From contig JBIPOE010000002.1 in NCBI GenBank assembly GCA_044379485.1, positions 88,138 to 152,137 of the forward strand: a DNA stretch of 64,000 bases, written 5' to 3'. Shown piece after piece: positions 26,364-35,777 of the stretch. The DNA comes from CAMDMI01 sp044379485 (GTDB lineage: Bacteria; Bacteroidota; Bacteroidia; Cytophagales; Flexibacteraceae). The notes under the pieces are model-generated. The model did no database searches and was not told the DNA's origin. It was given only the letters and a program-made list of their open reading frames with translations. The position numbers were made by a program, and so were the translations under genes. The number at the start of each line of letters is the position of its first letter. The stretch's first letter is position 1.

Positions 26364-28807
26364 GCTCTATAAAATATCCTTTTCACTCTTGCACCAATCC
26401 CTGTTAAAATTTCATACGGAATGGTTTCTGCAGCCATTGAAAGCTTTAAAAGTGAATTTGCGTCCTCAAAAATAATAACTTCATCTCCTTCTGCCGCATT
26501 TATTCCGGTTACATCTACCATTGTCATATCCATACATACATTTCCAATAACAGGAACCCATTGGTCTTTAATTTTGACCTTGGCTACACCTTTTGAAAAA
26601 TCACGCCTGAATCCATCTGCATAACCAATGGCAACTGTGGCTATTTCGCTGTCTTTTAGTATTTTTCCCTGTCTTCCATAACCAACTGTTTCACCGGCTT
26701 TCAATTTTTTTATTTGAGATATGGTAGTCTTCAAAACTGATACAGGTTGTAATTGGTTTTGAAACCAGGAATTAACCTCAATACCATAAAGTCCGATACC
26801 CAGGCGAACAAGGTCATAGGTTGAATCGGGAAATCTTAAAATTCCAGCAGAATTCAGGAGGTGTCTTTTAAAATTTTGATTCAATTTTTCTCTTAGAAAC
26901 TGGCTGGCTTGTTCAAACTTTTCAATTTGTAAGCGGCTGTAATCCAACAAATCCGGATCATCGGCTCCTGCCATGTGGCTAAAAACTGTTGCCACTTTAA
27001 CATCTGAATTTTGAAGTAAGATTTCCACCAGCCCTTCAAGTTCGGAATTGAAAAATCCAAGCCTATGCATGCCTGTATCAATTTTTATATGAATTGGGGG
27101 CAAGCTTATATCTTTTTGATTTTTAATAGTTTGCAACCATGCATCCAAAATTCTGAATCCATAAATTTCTGGTTCCAGATTAAAATCGACGATACTTTGT
27201 AAGGCTTCTGGCAATGGATTCATCACCATAATGGGTAAGGCAATTCCAGCCTGGCGTAGTTTTATCCCTTCGTCGGCATAGGCCACAGCCAGATATTCCA
27301 CATTGTGAAATTCAAGAATTCTGGCAACTTCTTCACCACCGCTTCCATAACCGAGTGCTTTAACCATGGCCATAATACCCGTACCTTTTGGAAGCTGACT
27401 TTTGTAAAAATTCAGGTTGTCCACCATGGCATCAAGGTTGATTTCCAGGCGGGTACCATGCACTTTTTTCTGCCAGGCTTTTACCAAAACCTCCAGTCCA
27501 AAGCTCCGGGCACCTTTTATCAGAAAAACAGCATCATTAAATCTCCCATAAATTCCTGATTGCAAAAGAGCTTCCGTAGTTTCAAAATTTGTGTGCTTTA
27601 CCGCTTTTAATGTTTCTGCATTTTCAAATTGAGCCCCAATTGTTAAAACCGAATTTATCCGAAAACTATCGGCTAACGAGGCCAATACTAATTGCAACTT
27701 TTCTTTCGAAAACAATGATTCCTGCAAATCGCTCACAACCAAAACCAAGGCTTGTTCAGACTTTCTTTGTAAGGTCGCAAACTGAAGAGCGGCTTCCAGG
27801 CCAGCCAAATCATTGGTGTAGCTATCGTCAATCAGCACATTTCCATTTATCCCTTCTTTTAAACTTAGCCGCATTTCTGGCCAGCTAAGCATTCCAAGCC
27901 GCTCTTGAATAGTTTCAGGCTTAATATCCAGGTATAGGGCCATCGAAATTGCATTTCCAAGATTTTCCAGGGAAGCTTCATCCAAAAAAGGAAGTTGAAA
28001 TCCGAAAATTTGATCTCTAAAATTCAAATTGTTGATTCCATGGTTGGTACCTTTTTCCCATTCCCAGGTTTTGATCAAAGGCTTTTCACCAAGCTCTGAA
28101 ATTAGACCCTGATATTGAATGTATAAAGACTTTCGCATCAAAAGGAAATCAGATTTGGAAAAAAGTGAAAGCTTTTCCTTGAGTTTTTCTTTTTTTGAAG
28201 CAAAGCCTTCCTCATGTGCCGGGCCTAAACTTGTAAGAATACCCAAATTTGGCTGGATCATCTTTTCCAACTTTTCCATCTCTCCGGAATGGGAAATTCC
28301 AGCTTCAAAAATTCCAAGATTATGACCTGGACCAAGGTTCCAAACTGAAAGGCCAACTCCAATCTGAGAGTTAAAACTTTTAGGACTTTTGCATATAAAA
28401 TAATCTGAACCAATAATTTGAGACAACCATTCCTTCACAATGGTTTTGCCATTGCTTCCAGTAATACCAATTACTGGCAATAAAAATGAAGAGCGATGGT
28501 TGGAAGTTATGGTTTGAAATGTTTCCAATACATCTTCCACCAAAATCCAATTTTGTCCCCCTTTTTTATGAAGCCAATCTGCCCAAACAGGATCTGAAAT
28601 CACCCATTGGTTTACGCCCTTTTCCCAAACCTGGGGAATAAATCTATGCCCATCTCCTTTTGTGCCAGAAAAAGCGAAAAACAAGCCCCCTGTTCCGTTG
28701 GCAATCAAGCGGCTGTCATAAAACAACTGAAGTATGGGTCTTTGAGACTCATAAATTTCTGCTTGTTTTGTGCCTGCCAAATTGGCTATGCTGGAAAATG
28801 CTGTCAA
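26360..28807 (-). CDS. murF-alr: Bifunctional MurF / alanine racemase fusion
   Basis: 815 residues. Residues ~1-445 resemble MurF: a substrate-binding head, the ATP loop GITGSNGKTIVKEWL, central IFEAGISHSGEMEKLEKMI and the C-terminal LIDDSYTNDLAGLEAAL. Residues ~450-815 are a PLP alanine racemase: PLP Lys483 in AMVKALGYGSGG, LVRLGIGLYGIEVN, and the second catalytic Tyr in IGYADGFRR. One chain thus makes D-Ala and ligates D-Ala-D-Ala to UDP-MurNAc-tripeptide. The fusion is known in Bacteroidota. In the MurF half some ATPase residues are worth checking: its catalytic competence in such fusions is not always established. Confidence 0.9.
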   Translation of the reverse strand: MTAFSSIANLAGTKQAEIYESQRPILQLFYDSRLIANGTGGLFFAFSGTKGDGHRFIPQVWEKGVNQWVISDPVWADWLHKKGGQNWILVEDVLETFQTITSNHRSSFLLPVIGITGSNGKTIVKEWLSQIIGSDYFICKSPKSFNSQIGVGLSVWNLGPGHNLGIFEAGISHSGEMEKLEKMIQPNLGILTSLGPAHEEGFASKKEKLKEKLSLFSKSDFLLMRKSLYIQYQGLISELGEKPLIKTWEWEKGTNHGINNLNFRDQIFGFQLPFLDEASLENLGNAISMALYLDIKPETIQERLGMLSWPEMRLSLKEGINGNVLIDDSYTNDLAGLEAALQFATLQRKSEQALVLVVSDLQESLFSKEKLQLVLASLADSFRINSVLTIGAQFENAETLKAVKHTNFETTEALLQSGIYGRFNDAVFLIKGARSFGLEVLVKAWQKKVHGTRLEINLDAMVDNLNFYKSQLPKGTGIMAMVKALGYGSGGEEVARILEFHNVEYLAVAYADEGIKLRQAGIALPIMVMNPLPEALQSIVDFNLEPEIYGFRILDAWLQTIKNQKDISLPPIHIKIDTGMHRLGFFNSELEGLVEILLQNSDVKVATVFSHMAGADDPDLLDYSRLQIEKFEQASQFLREKLNQNFKRHLLNSAGILRFPDSTYDLVRLGIGLYGIEVNSWFQNQLQPVSVLKTTISQIKKLKAGETVGYGRQGKILKDSEIATVAIGYADGFRRDFSKGVAKVKIKDQWVPVIGNVCMDMTMVDVTGINAAEGDEVIIFEDANSLLKLSMAAETIPYEILTGIGARVKRIFYRA

Positions 28808-28901
28808 TTGAATAATTAATTGTTTTCTTTGGCAAGATGTGAATCAGTACCCTTTTGTTTTAATTTTTTTTACTTTTTAATGTTTTATCAATTGAAAATC
28901 A

Positions 28902-29333
28902 ATGGGAATTCCTTCTTTTGAAGCCGAAAAAATTACAAGTTTAAAATTAAAAAATTTCACTTTACCCTTTGGCGTACAGTTATTTAAGGCACTTAGTGAT
29001 GAATCCAGAATCCGGATTTTACACATCCTTTTTCATAAAGGTGAACTTTCAATCACAGATCTGGAATTGATAATGGATTTTACCCAAACTAAGGCTGCCC
29101 GCCTTGTTGGTGTTTTAAAAAATGCAAACCTGATCCAAAGTCGAAGGGTTGACCATTGGGTTTTATACAAAGTGAAAGAAGAAGCGACAGAACTATTGAG
29201 CCAAATTTTAGAATACATGGAAAAGGAACAGGTTTTTCAAAGCGACCTTTTTACCTGCGAGGCACTTTCTTCCAATAGAGAATTGAGTATTAACAAGCTG
29301 GCTATGAAGCAGTATAAACCAGATTCACATTGA
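28902..29333 (+). CDS. ArsR-family winged-helix transcriptional regulator
   Basis: 143 residues. The core FKALSDESRIRILHILFHKG, LSITDLELIMDFTQTKAARL and VGVLKNANLIQSRRVDHWVL is a standard ArsR winged helix. The canonical metal-binding ELCVCDL motif is replaced by ELSITDLEL, so it does not sense metals through that site. It reads divergently from murF-alr across 94 bp and overlaps the next gene by 4 bp (TTGA), so it may regulate itself and that partner. Confidence 0.88.
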   Translation: MGIPSFEAEKITSLKLKNFTLPFGVQLFKALSDESRIRILHILFHKGELSITDLELIMDFTQTKAARLVGVLKNANLIQSRRVDHWVLYKVKEEATELLSQILEYMEKEQVFQSDLFTCEALSSNRELSINKLAMKQYKPDSH

Positions 29334-30229
29334 TTTCCAAGAAAATAGAAATCATACCCCTTGCCAAAATTTTAATGGAAATCCCTTTGGAGATTTTCCA
29401 GACTTTGCCTGTTTATAACCATCCAATCTTTTTACAATTGGTGGCACCGAATAAAAGTTTTTATGCAAAAACGACAGACAGCGAAGGAAAAACCACATTT
29501 TTCCCTTTTGCAGGACAAAATTTGATTTTAAAATGGAGGGTGTTTCAAATTGCTTTTTGCCAGAAGTTTCAGGCCTTTTCTTTAACAGGCGAACCTGAAC
29601 CTGAGCATTGGCAGATTTGGTTAGACTTTTTGAAAGAAAAGACGATAAACTGCCAATGGCCAACAGCAACTTTAACTGAATTTGTATCCGAAGCAAAATT
29701 AAGATTGGACGCAAAAACCAATCAGATTTTGAATCTGGACTCCGATTTTCAAAGTTTATTTTCCCTTTGGAAACCAAACAGAAGATCTGCGCTTAATAAA
29801 TCCAAAGGCTTATTGATTAACCAACAAAACCACTCCGACTTTATCCAGGGCTTAAAAACCAGTATGGCAAAGGCAAATGCCAATCGATGGAGACCTTCAG
29901 AAAAGGAAATAAAGATTGCCGAAAAGATCTCCGGTTCTGAATTTTTTAAGAATGATTTGTTGCGATTTTCAATACTTGAAAATGGGGAAACTTTAAATTC
30001 CGTTTTGCTGTTAAAATGGGCTGGAAGGTTTCATTATTTACTTTCTTTTTCTTCAGAGCAAGGCTTTAAAAAGGAAGCCTTGACTAAGTTCTTTTTACAT
30101 TTCCTGGAGAGCCATTCAAACCAAAAAATGTTATTCGATTTTGAAGGAAGTAGCATCCCTGGAATTCGAAACTTTTTTACAAGTTTGGGTGCCCTTTCAG
30201 AAAATTACACGGTCATAAAAAACCAATAG
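29330..30229 (+). CDS. Uncharacterised protein, possible GNAT/FemX-like acyltransferase fold
   Basis: 299 residues from a TTG overlapping the ArsR stop; an internal ATG 15 codons in (MEIPLEIFQTLPVYNHPIFL) is an alternative start. The order NRRSALNKSKGLLINQQNHS, then NENGETLNSVLLLKWAGRFHYLLSFSS-type strands and a late FDFEGSSIPGIRNFFTSLGA resembles the second GNAT-like domain of FemX/peptidoglycan-bridge acyltransferases. FDFEGS...IPGI is similar to a motif in many Bacteroidota FemX-like proteins. The function is not established. It is co-transcribed with the ArsR regulator. Confidence 0.6.
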   Translation: MISKKIEIIPLAKILMEIPLEIFQTLPVYNHPIFLQLVAPNKSFYAKTTDSEGKTTFFPFAGQNLILKWRVFQIAFCQKFQAFSLTGEPEPEHWQIWLDFLKEKTINCQWPTATLTEFVSEAKLRLDAKTNQILNLDSDFQSLFSLWKPNRRSALNKSKGLLINQQNHSDFIQGLKTSMAKANANRWRPSEKEIKIAEKISGSEFFKNDLLRFSILENGETLNSVLLLKWAGRFHYLLSFSSEQGFKKEALTKFFLHFLESHSNQKMLFDFEGSSIPGIRNFFTSLGALSENYTVIKNQ

Positions 30230-30369
30230 TTTTTATTTTTTCATAGTATTTTAAAACCTTAGCCTAAATATTGGGGTTAAGGATAATAAGTTTAAATTGC
30301 CTTCAGATTTTTAATAAAGCCGTTAAGTTTTAAATTAGTCTTCAAAAAATAATACATCGTTCCTCATAA

Positions 30370-31446
30370 ATGGATATTAAATTTCAGTCACCTCAGCAAA
30401 ACTTTATGGCTCAGCTGAGAAAAAGAGTAAACAACTACTTTTCCCAAAATGAAATTTCTCAGTACGGCAATTTCAACTTGTATTTCAAAGGAATAATACT
30501 AATGCTATCATTGATTGCTTTGTATTTCTTGCCGTTAATCTTTACAAGTCTTTCTGTGCCAGTTGTTCTTACCATTTATTTCTTGCAAGGAATAGTTTTT
30601 GCCCTTGTCGGATTCAATATAATGCACGATGGATCGCATAAGAGCTTCTCAAATAAAAAATCCATTAATGCCGTCATGGCACATACGCTGAATTTTCTAG
30701 GAGGCAGTGCTCTTTTCTGGCATCAGAAACATGTTCAGAATCACCATACATACACAAACATTGAAGGATTTGACGATGACATAGATATTAAACCTTTTAT
30801 TCGACTAAATGATCACCAGGAATATAAGTGGTATCACAAGTTTCAATCTAAGTACGCTTTGGTATTATACAGTATGACTTACATTTTCTGGATTTATTAC
30901 AGAGATTTCAAAAAGTATTTCACAAGAATGGTAGCGGAAAACACGCCAATGGCCGAATTGTCATTTGCTGATCACGCTATATTTTGGATCACAAAAGTTG
31001 TGCACATTACTGTCTTTCTGGTTATCCCAAGCATTATAATCGGGCCACTTTTAGCCATTGGTGGTTACATATTGTTATCCCTTATTTGTGGTTTTATTTT
31101 GGCAATAGTTTTCCAATTAGCGCACATTGTGGAGGGTACAATATTTTCAGCTCCTGCAGAAGATGCAAGTCACGTTCAAATCGAATCGGAGTGGAGTATT
31201 TATCAAATAAATACGACCGTAAATTTTGCAACAAACGATAAAATTTTAACATGGCTCCTTGGCGGTTTAAATTATCAAATGGTTCACCATTTATTTCCAA
31301 AAGTAAGCCATGTGCATTATCCAGCTTTGCATCAGATTATTCAGGAAACCTGCCATGAATTTAATGTGCAATATGTGCAGTTCGATTCTTTTGGGACAGC
31401 TTTTGCCTCTCATCTCAAGCACTTGAGTGATATGGGAAAACGATAA
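30370..31446 (+). CDS. Membrane fatty acid desaturase (acyl-CoA/linoleoyl-type)
   Basis: 358 residues with four or more membrane segments (residues ~40-80 and ~200-255). All three His boxes are present: HDGSH at 86-90, HQKHVQNHH at 118-126, and QMVHHLFP around 303-310. They bind the di-iron centre that introduces a double bond into membrane acyl chains. The NYQMVHH box is the front-end/omega-type class without an N-terminal cytochrome b5. It is a stand-alone gene followed by a strong terminator. Confidence 0.92.
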   Translation: MDIKFQSPQQNFMAQLRKRVNNYFSQNEISQYGNFNLYFKGIILMLSLIALYFLPLIFTSLSVPVVLTIYFLQGIVFALVGFNIMHDGSHKSFSNKKSINAVMAHTLNFLGGSALFWHQKHVQNHHTYTNIEGFDDDIDIKPFIRLNDHQEYKWYHKFQSKYALVLYSMTYIFWIYYRDFKKYFTRMVAENTPMAELSFADHAIFWITKVVHITVFLVIPSIIIGPLLAIGGYILLSLICGFILAIVFQLAHIVEGTIFSAPAEDASHVQIESEWSIYQINTTVNFATNDKILTWLLGGLNYQMVHHLFPKVSHVHYPALHQIIQETCHEFNVQYVQFDSFGTAFASHLKHLSDMGKR

Positions 31447-31461
31447 GTAAATAGATATTTT

Positions 31462-31496
31462 AAAAAGCCTGAAATCAAAAAGTTTCAGGCTTTTTT
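31462..31496 (+). terminator. Rho-independent terminator after the desaturase gene
   Basis: The stem AAAAAGCCTGAAA (31462-31474) pairs with TTTCAGGCTTTTT beginning at 31483, with an 8-nt loop and a T6 run. Confidence 0.85.
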
Positions 31497-31551
31497 GTTT
31501 TTGTACCACAGACAAAACAAATACCAATCCTTCAATACCAATCTGAGGTCG

Positions 31552-31559
31552 TATCTTTG
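31552..31559 (+). promoter_or_regulatory. -7 promoter box, leaderless ABC-F gene
   Basis: TATCTTTG matches TAnnTTTG exactly and ends 4 nt before the ATG at 31564. Transcription should begin at or beside the start codon, with no ribosome-binding site. Confidence 0.55.
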
Positions 31560-31563
31560 CCAC

Positions 31564-33465
31564 ATGAATTATATCTCAGCTGAGAACCTAAGCAAGTCGC
31601 TAAACCACAAACTTTTACTCAACAATGTTACCTTTGGCCTCAATCACGGTGACAAAGTTGCTTTGGTTGGACCCAACGGAACCGGCAAATCTACCTTACT
31701 GAAAATACTGGCTGGAAAAGAAACTGTTGATTCAGGCGTGGTTTCTACAAGGCGGGATATTCGTGTTGGTTTCCAGGACCAGCAAAGCCAACTGGAGGAT
31801 CATTTATCTGTTTTTGAAAATCTTTTCCATGCCAGCCACCCAACTGTTGGGAAAATTCTTGAGTACGATTTTTTATTGGAAAAGAAGCACTTAAATGAAA
31901 AAGATGAAATCAAATTACAAAAACTGACAGAGGAGTTAACCCAACTCAATGCCTGGGATTTTGAAGCCAAAATCAATGAAATATTAGGCAAGTTGCATCT
32001 TCAAGGGATGGAGGATCAGATTGCCGGGACTCTTTCTGGTGGACAGAAAAAAAGAGTGGCAATGGCCAGGGTTTTGCTAATGGAACCAGAAATTTTGATT
32101 CTGGATGAGCCAACCAACCATTTGGACATGGAGGCTATTGAGTGGTTGGAAGGTTTGATATCAAGGCGATTTCATACCATTTTAATGGTTACCCACGATA
32201 GGTATTTTATGGATCGGGTTTGCAATCAAATCGTGGAATTGCAACAGGGCGACCTAACTCGGTATAAAGGTGGATACTCTTATTATCTTGAAAAAAGAAC
32301 TGAAAATCAGGAAATTAGAAATTCCGAAATTGACAAAGCCCAAAACAGGTATCGAAGGGAACTGGATTGGATCAGAAAACAACCCAAAGCAAGAGGCACA
32401 AAAGCCAAGTATAGAGTAGAAGCTTTTGAACATACCAAAGAAGAGGCCTTTTCAAAAGTTGCTGAAACCAATTTGCAGCTTTCTGTAAAACAAGTTCGTC
32501 AAGGCGGAAAAGTGATTAACCTCAAAAAAGTAAATTTTCATTTGGGAGGAAAACATCTTTTAAAAGATTTTACACATCTTTTTTCGCCAGGTGAAAGGGT
32601 TGGAATTATCGGGCCAAATGGTGTTGGCAAATCTAGCTTTATACGTTTGCTTACTGGAGAAAACATTCAAACTACCGGCGACATCGATAGAGGTGAAAAT
32701 ACCAAAATCGGATATTATAGCCAGGAGTTTGACGAGCTAAAGCCAGAAAAGAAGATTATAGAAATGGTGAGTGAGGTGGCCGATGTAATAGAAATGGCCA
32801 ATGGTTCAAAGATTTCAGCAAGTCAGTTTTTAACTCAGTTTCACTTTCCTCCTCCGGCCCAACAACAAAAAATTGGCAACCTCAGTGGAGGGGAAAAACG
32901 CAGAGTTCAATTGATGATGACCTTGTTAAAAAATCCCAACTTTTTAATTCTGGATGAACCAAGTAACGATTTCGACATCAACACATTACATGTGATGGAA
33001 GAGTTTTTACAGGAGTTTCCTGGTACACTTTTGATAGTGAGCCACGATCGTTTTTTGTTGGATAAACTGGCCAACCATCTGTTTGTATTTGAAGGGGACG
33101 GTGTGGTTAGTGATTTTCCAGGTAATTATACCCAGTGGAAATGGGCACAGGAGGAAAAGGCGGAAAAACTTCAGGAGGAGAAGCAAGCCAAAAACAAAAA
33201 AGAAATAGCCAAACCAATTGTTGAAGAACCTAAGAAAAACCAGGGTGGCAAATTATCCTATAAAGAACAAAAAGAACTGGAAGATTTAGAAAAGAACATG
33301 GCAAACCTTGAGCTCAATAAAAAGGAAATTGAAGGCAAACTAGCATCAGGCGAAGAAACCGACCATAACAAACTTCATTTACTTGGCCTGGAACTCGGGA
33401 AAACTAATGAAAGCCTGGATGAAAAAACTATGCGTTGGCTTGAATTAAGTGAGAAACAAGGCTGA
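31564..33465 (+). CDS. ABC-F family ribosome-associated ATPase (Uup/EttA-like)
   Basis: 633 residues from ATG 31564, chosen because the frame upstream crosses the preceding terminator and promoter. It has two nucleotide-binding domains and no membrane segments. The first has GPNGTGKST, LSGGQKKRVAMARVL and LILDEPTNHLD; the second has GPNGVGKSS, LSGGEKRRVQLMM and LILDEPSNDFD. A linker with QNRYRRELDWIRKQPKARGT and a C-terminal coiled coil (residues ~560-630, KELEDLEKNMANLELNKKEI) match Uup. ABC-F proteins bind the ribosomal E site and relieve stalled translation, and some confer resistance to antibiotics. Confidence 0.93.
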   Translation: MNYISAENLSKSLNHKLLLNNVTFGLNHGDKVALVGPNGTGKSTLLKILAGKETVDSGVVSTRRDIRVGFQDQQSQLEDHLSVFENLFHASHPTVGKILEYDFLLEKKHLNEKDEIKLQKLTEELTQLNAWDFEAKINEILGKLHLQGMEDQIAGTLSGGQKKRVAMARVLLMEPEILILDEPTNHLDMEAIEWLEGLISRRFHTILMVTHDRYFMDRVCNQIVELQQGDLTRYKGGYSYYLEKRTENQEIRNSEIDKAQNRYRRELDWIRKQPKARGTKAKYRVEAFEHTKEEAFSKVAETNLQLSVKQVRQGGKVINLKKVNFHLGGKHLLKDFTHLFSPGERVGIIGPNGVGKSSFIRLLTGENIQTTGDIDRGENTKIGYYSQEFDELKPEKKIIEMVSEVADVIEMANGSKISASQFLTQFHFPPPAQQQKIGNLSGGEKRRVQLMMTLLKNPNFLILDEPSNDFDINTLHVMEEFLQEFPGTLLIVSHDRFLLDKLANHLFVFEGDGVVSDFPGNYTQWKWAQEEKAEKLQEEKQAKNKKEIAKPIVEEPKKNQGGKLSYKEQKELEDLEKNMANLELNKKEIEGKLASGEETDHNKLHLLGLELGKTNESLDEKTMRWLELSEKQG

Positions 33466-33494
33466 TACTAACTATCAGCCCTCTTAGACTGCTA

Positions 33495-35021
33495 TTATTC
33501 CCACTCAATGGTGGCAGGCGGCTTAGAACTTATGTCATAAACAACACGGTTTATTCCTTTTACATGATTTATGATCTGGTTGGAAACTTCTGCCAGAAAA
33601 GCATGTGGCAGATCAACCCAATCTGCGGTCATACCATCTGTGCTGCTTACTGCTCTCAGGCAAACTACCTGCTCATAAGTACGCTCATCGCCCATAACTC
33701 CAACACTTTGAACAGGGAGTAAAATTACGCCTGCTTGCCACACCTTTTCATACCAACCATGCTTTTTTAATGCATTGATAAATATGGCATCTGCCTCCTG
33801 TAAAATACTGACTTTTTGAGGTGTAATATCACCAAGGATTCGAATCGCCAATCCGGGACCAGGAAATGGATGGCGATTTAAGATATTGGGATCCAGACCC
33901 AAAGTAGCTCCAACTCTTCTAACCTCATCCTTAAACAAACTTCGAAGTGGTTCTACAACTTGTAACTTCATAAAATCTGGCAATCCACCAACATTGTGAT
34001 GTGATTTGATGGTGACCGAGGGGCCGTTTACTGACACAGATTCTATTACATCCGGATAAATAGTTCCTTGCCCTAAAAACCCGGCATTTTCTATTGCATG
34101 TGCCTCTTCTTCAAATACTTCAATAAAAATCCTTCCAATCGCTTTTCTTTTTTGTTCCGGATCTGAAAGACCATCCAAACCCGCATAAAACCGGTCTTTG
34201 GAATCTACACCTTTTACCTGCAAACCCATATCCTTATAAGAATGCAATACATCCCTGTATTCGTTTTTCCTTAGTAAACCATTGTCAACAAAAATGCAAT
34301 ACAGTTGTTTGCCAATAGCTTTGTGAAGTAAGAGTGCAGCAACCGAAGAATCCACTCCACCTGATAAGCCCAAAATAACGTTTTGGTCTTTCACCTGGTT
34401 TTGAATATTCTTAACCGTTTCTTCAACAAAATTTCCTGGAGTCCAACTTGGTTTGATTTTGCAAATTCCAAAAAGAAAATTTCTCAACAACTGTAAACCA
34501 TCCTGAGAGTGAACTACTTCCGGATGAAACTGGACGCCAAAAAATGATTTTTGAGAGTTCCCAAATGCAGCAACAGGTATGGATTCGGTTTTTGCCAAAA
34601 GCTCAAAACCAGGAGGAATTTTAGCAATGGTATCACTATGCGACATCCAAACCTCACTGTTTTCAGGAATACCCTCCATTAAGGTGCTCTTTAAAGCCAA
34701 CTGAATTTTTGCTCTCCCATATTCCCGAACCGAACTTGGGGAAACAGTTCCACCAAAGTTTTGAGCCATCCATTGGGCGCCGTAGCAGATGCCAAGAATA
34801 GGAATACCGGCCGAAAACCATTTTTCATTGGGGCCTATTGGCAATTCTTCTCTTACGGATTTCGGACTTCCTGAAAATATTACACCTTTAACCTCGGGCC
34901 CTATTTCATCTTTGAAATGGTAGGGAAGGATTTCACAATATACCTCCAATTCTCTGATTCTCCGAGCGATAAGTTGTGTATATTGAGAACCAAAATCGAG
35001 AATGATAAGCTTTTCTTGCAT
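33495..35021 (-). CDS. guaA: GMP synthase (glutamine-hydrolysing)
   Basis: 508 residues from the ATG at 35021. A frame-open extension to 35078 exists but lies upstream of the -7 box and lacks family sequence. The class I glutaminase has Cys79 in GICYGAQW and FHPEVVHS. The ATP-pyrophosphatase P-loop is LGLSGGVDSSVA. The C-terminal dimerisation domain ends with SKPPATIEWE, the invariant end of GuaA. It converts XMP to GMP. Its -7 box TACCTTTG ends 4 nt before the ATG. Confidence 0.96.
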   Translation of the reverse strand: MQEKLIILDFGSQYTQLIARRIRELEVYCEILPYHFKDEIGPEVKGVIFSGSPKSVREELPIGPNEKWFSAGIPILGICYGAQWMAQNFGGTVSPSSVREYGRAKIQLALKSTLMEGIPENSEVWMSHSDTIAKIPPGFELLAKTESIPVAAFGNSQKSFFGVQFHPEVVHSQDGLQLLRNFLFGICKIKPSWTPGNFVEETVKNIQNQVKDQNVILGLSGGVDSSVAALLLHKAIGKQLYCIFVDNGLLRKNEYRDVLHSYKDMGLQVKGVDSKDRFYAGLDGLSDPEQKRKAIGRIFIEVFEEEAHAIENAGFLGQGTIYPDVIESVSVNGPSVTIKSHHNVGGLPDFMKLQVVEPLRSLFKDEVRRVGATLGLDPNILNRHPFPGPGLAIRILGDITPQKVSILQEADAIFINALKKHGWYEKVWQAGVILLPVQSVGVMGDERTYEQVVCLRAVSSTDGMTADWVDLPHAFLAEVSNQIINHVKGINRVVYDISSKPPATIEWE

Positions 35022-35025
35022 GGGA

Positions 35026-35033
35026 CAAAGGTA
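35026..35033 (-). promoter_or_regulatory. -7 promoter box, leaderless guaA
   Basis: The complement reads TACCTTTG, TCCC, ATG. A TTG trinucleotide 17 bp upstream could be the -33 element. The geometry is the same as at the ABC-F gene. Confidence 0.55.
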
Positions 35034-35185
35034 GATAGACTTTTCTTTTACAAGCTTCCTGTACCATGTAAGAAACAAATAAATTTTTTAATAAATTTGA
35101 CGCCATAAAACGATTGGTTTGGAACCGTTGAATATGCCACTCGTTAAACACGATCTCATATTCTAAATCCCTTAAAGTAAACGTT

Positions 35186-35536
35186 ATGTACCACCTGCAC
35201 ACAGAAAAGACTTCATTTGATTTTGGCACATACAATTTTGTAGTCAATCAAAATTTTAGCCCAAAAGCTGAAAATGGCATTGAAGCCGAAACCCGCCTTC
35301 GAAAAATAGCTGACCAATCTTTCGATTTATTGTCTCAGATTCAAAAACTGGATAAATTATCCAAACTGGGTCACCTATCTCAAAAAGAACAATTTGAATA
35401 TCAGGCCATGATAAGTCTGGTTGGAATTATGATACATGTTTTAAACCAGTATGGATATACTGATAAAGAAATGATGGATGCACTTCTGAACAGATTTCAT
35501 AAGTTTGAAAATGGACAAAAATCCGTATCTGCCTGA
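35186..35536 (+). CDS. Small protein of unknown function
   Basis: 116 residues, soluble, no signal peptide. The N-terminus (MYHLHTEKTSFDFGTYNF) is beta-like, and the remainder is largely helical (ETRLRKIADQSFDLLSQIQK, YQAMISLVGIMIHVLNQYGY). A TAAATTTG box at 35092-35099 may be its promoter. I do not recognise the family. It is divergent from guaA and followed by weak hairpins (GGACTTTCC...GGAAGGT near 35590-35615). Confidence 0.5.
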   Translation: MYHLHTEKTSFDFGTYNFVVNQNFSPKAENGIEAETRLRKIADQSFDLLSQIQKLDKLSKLGHLSQKEQFEYQAMISLVGIMIHVLNQYGYTDKEMMDALLNRFHKFENGQKSVSA

Positions 35537-35777
35537 ATGAAAGGGGCTTAGTTGGCTTGGCCCTCTTACTTACCTACTTTTTTTTTGAGGGACTTTCCAA
35601 ATTTTCTTTGGAAGGTGACGTTTTTCCTTTTCAAAACCAGAACTTTTAAGATGGTTTCCTTCTATAAAGGAACTTGTTCCAATTTATCAAGTTTCCCAAA
35701 CCCGATATTTCCAATCATTTCATTCAAAATTCAGGGCCCCAAACCCCAAAGGTTGCTTAAATGCATTCCATTCAACA

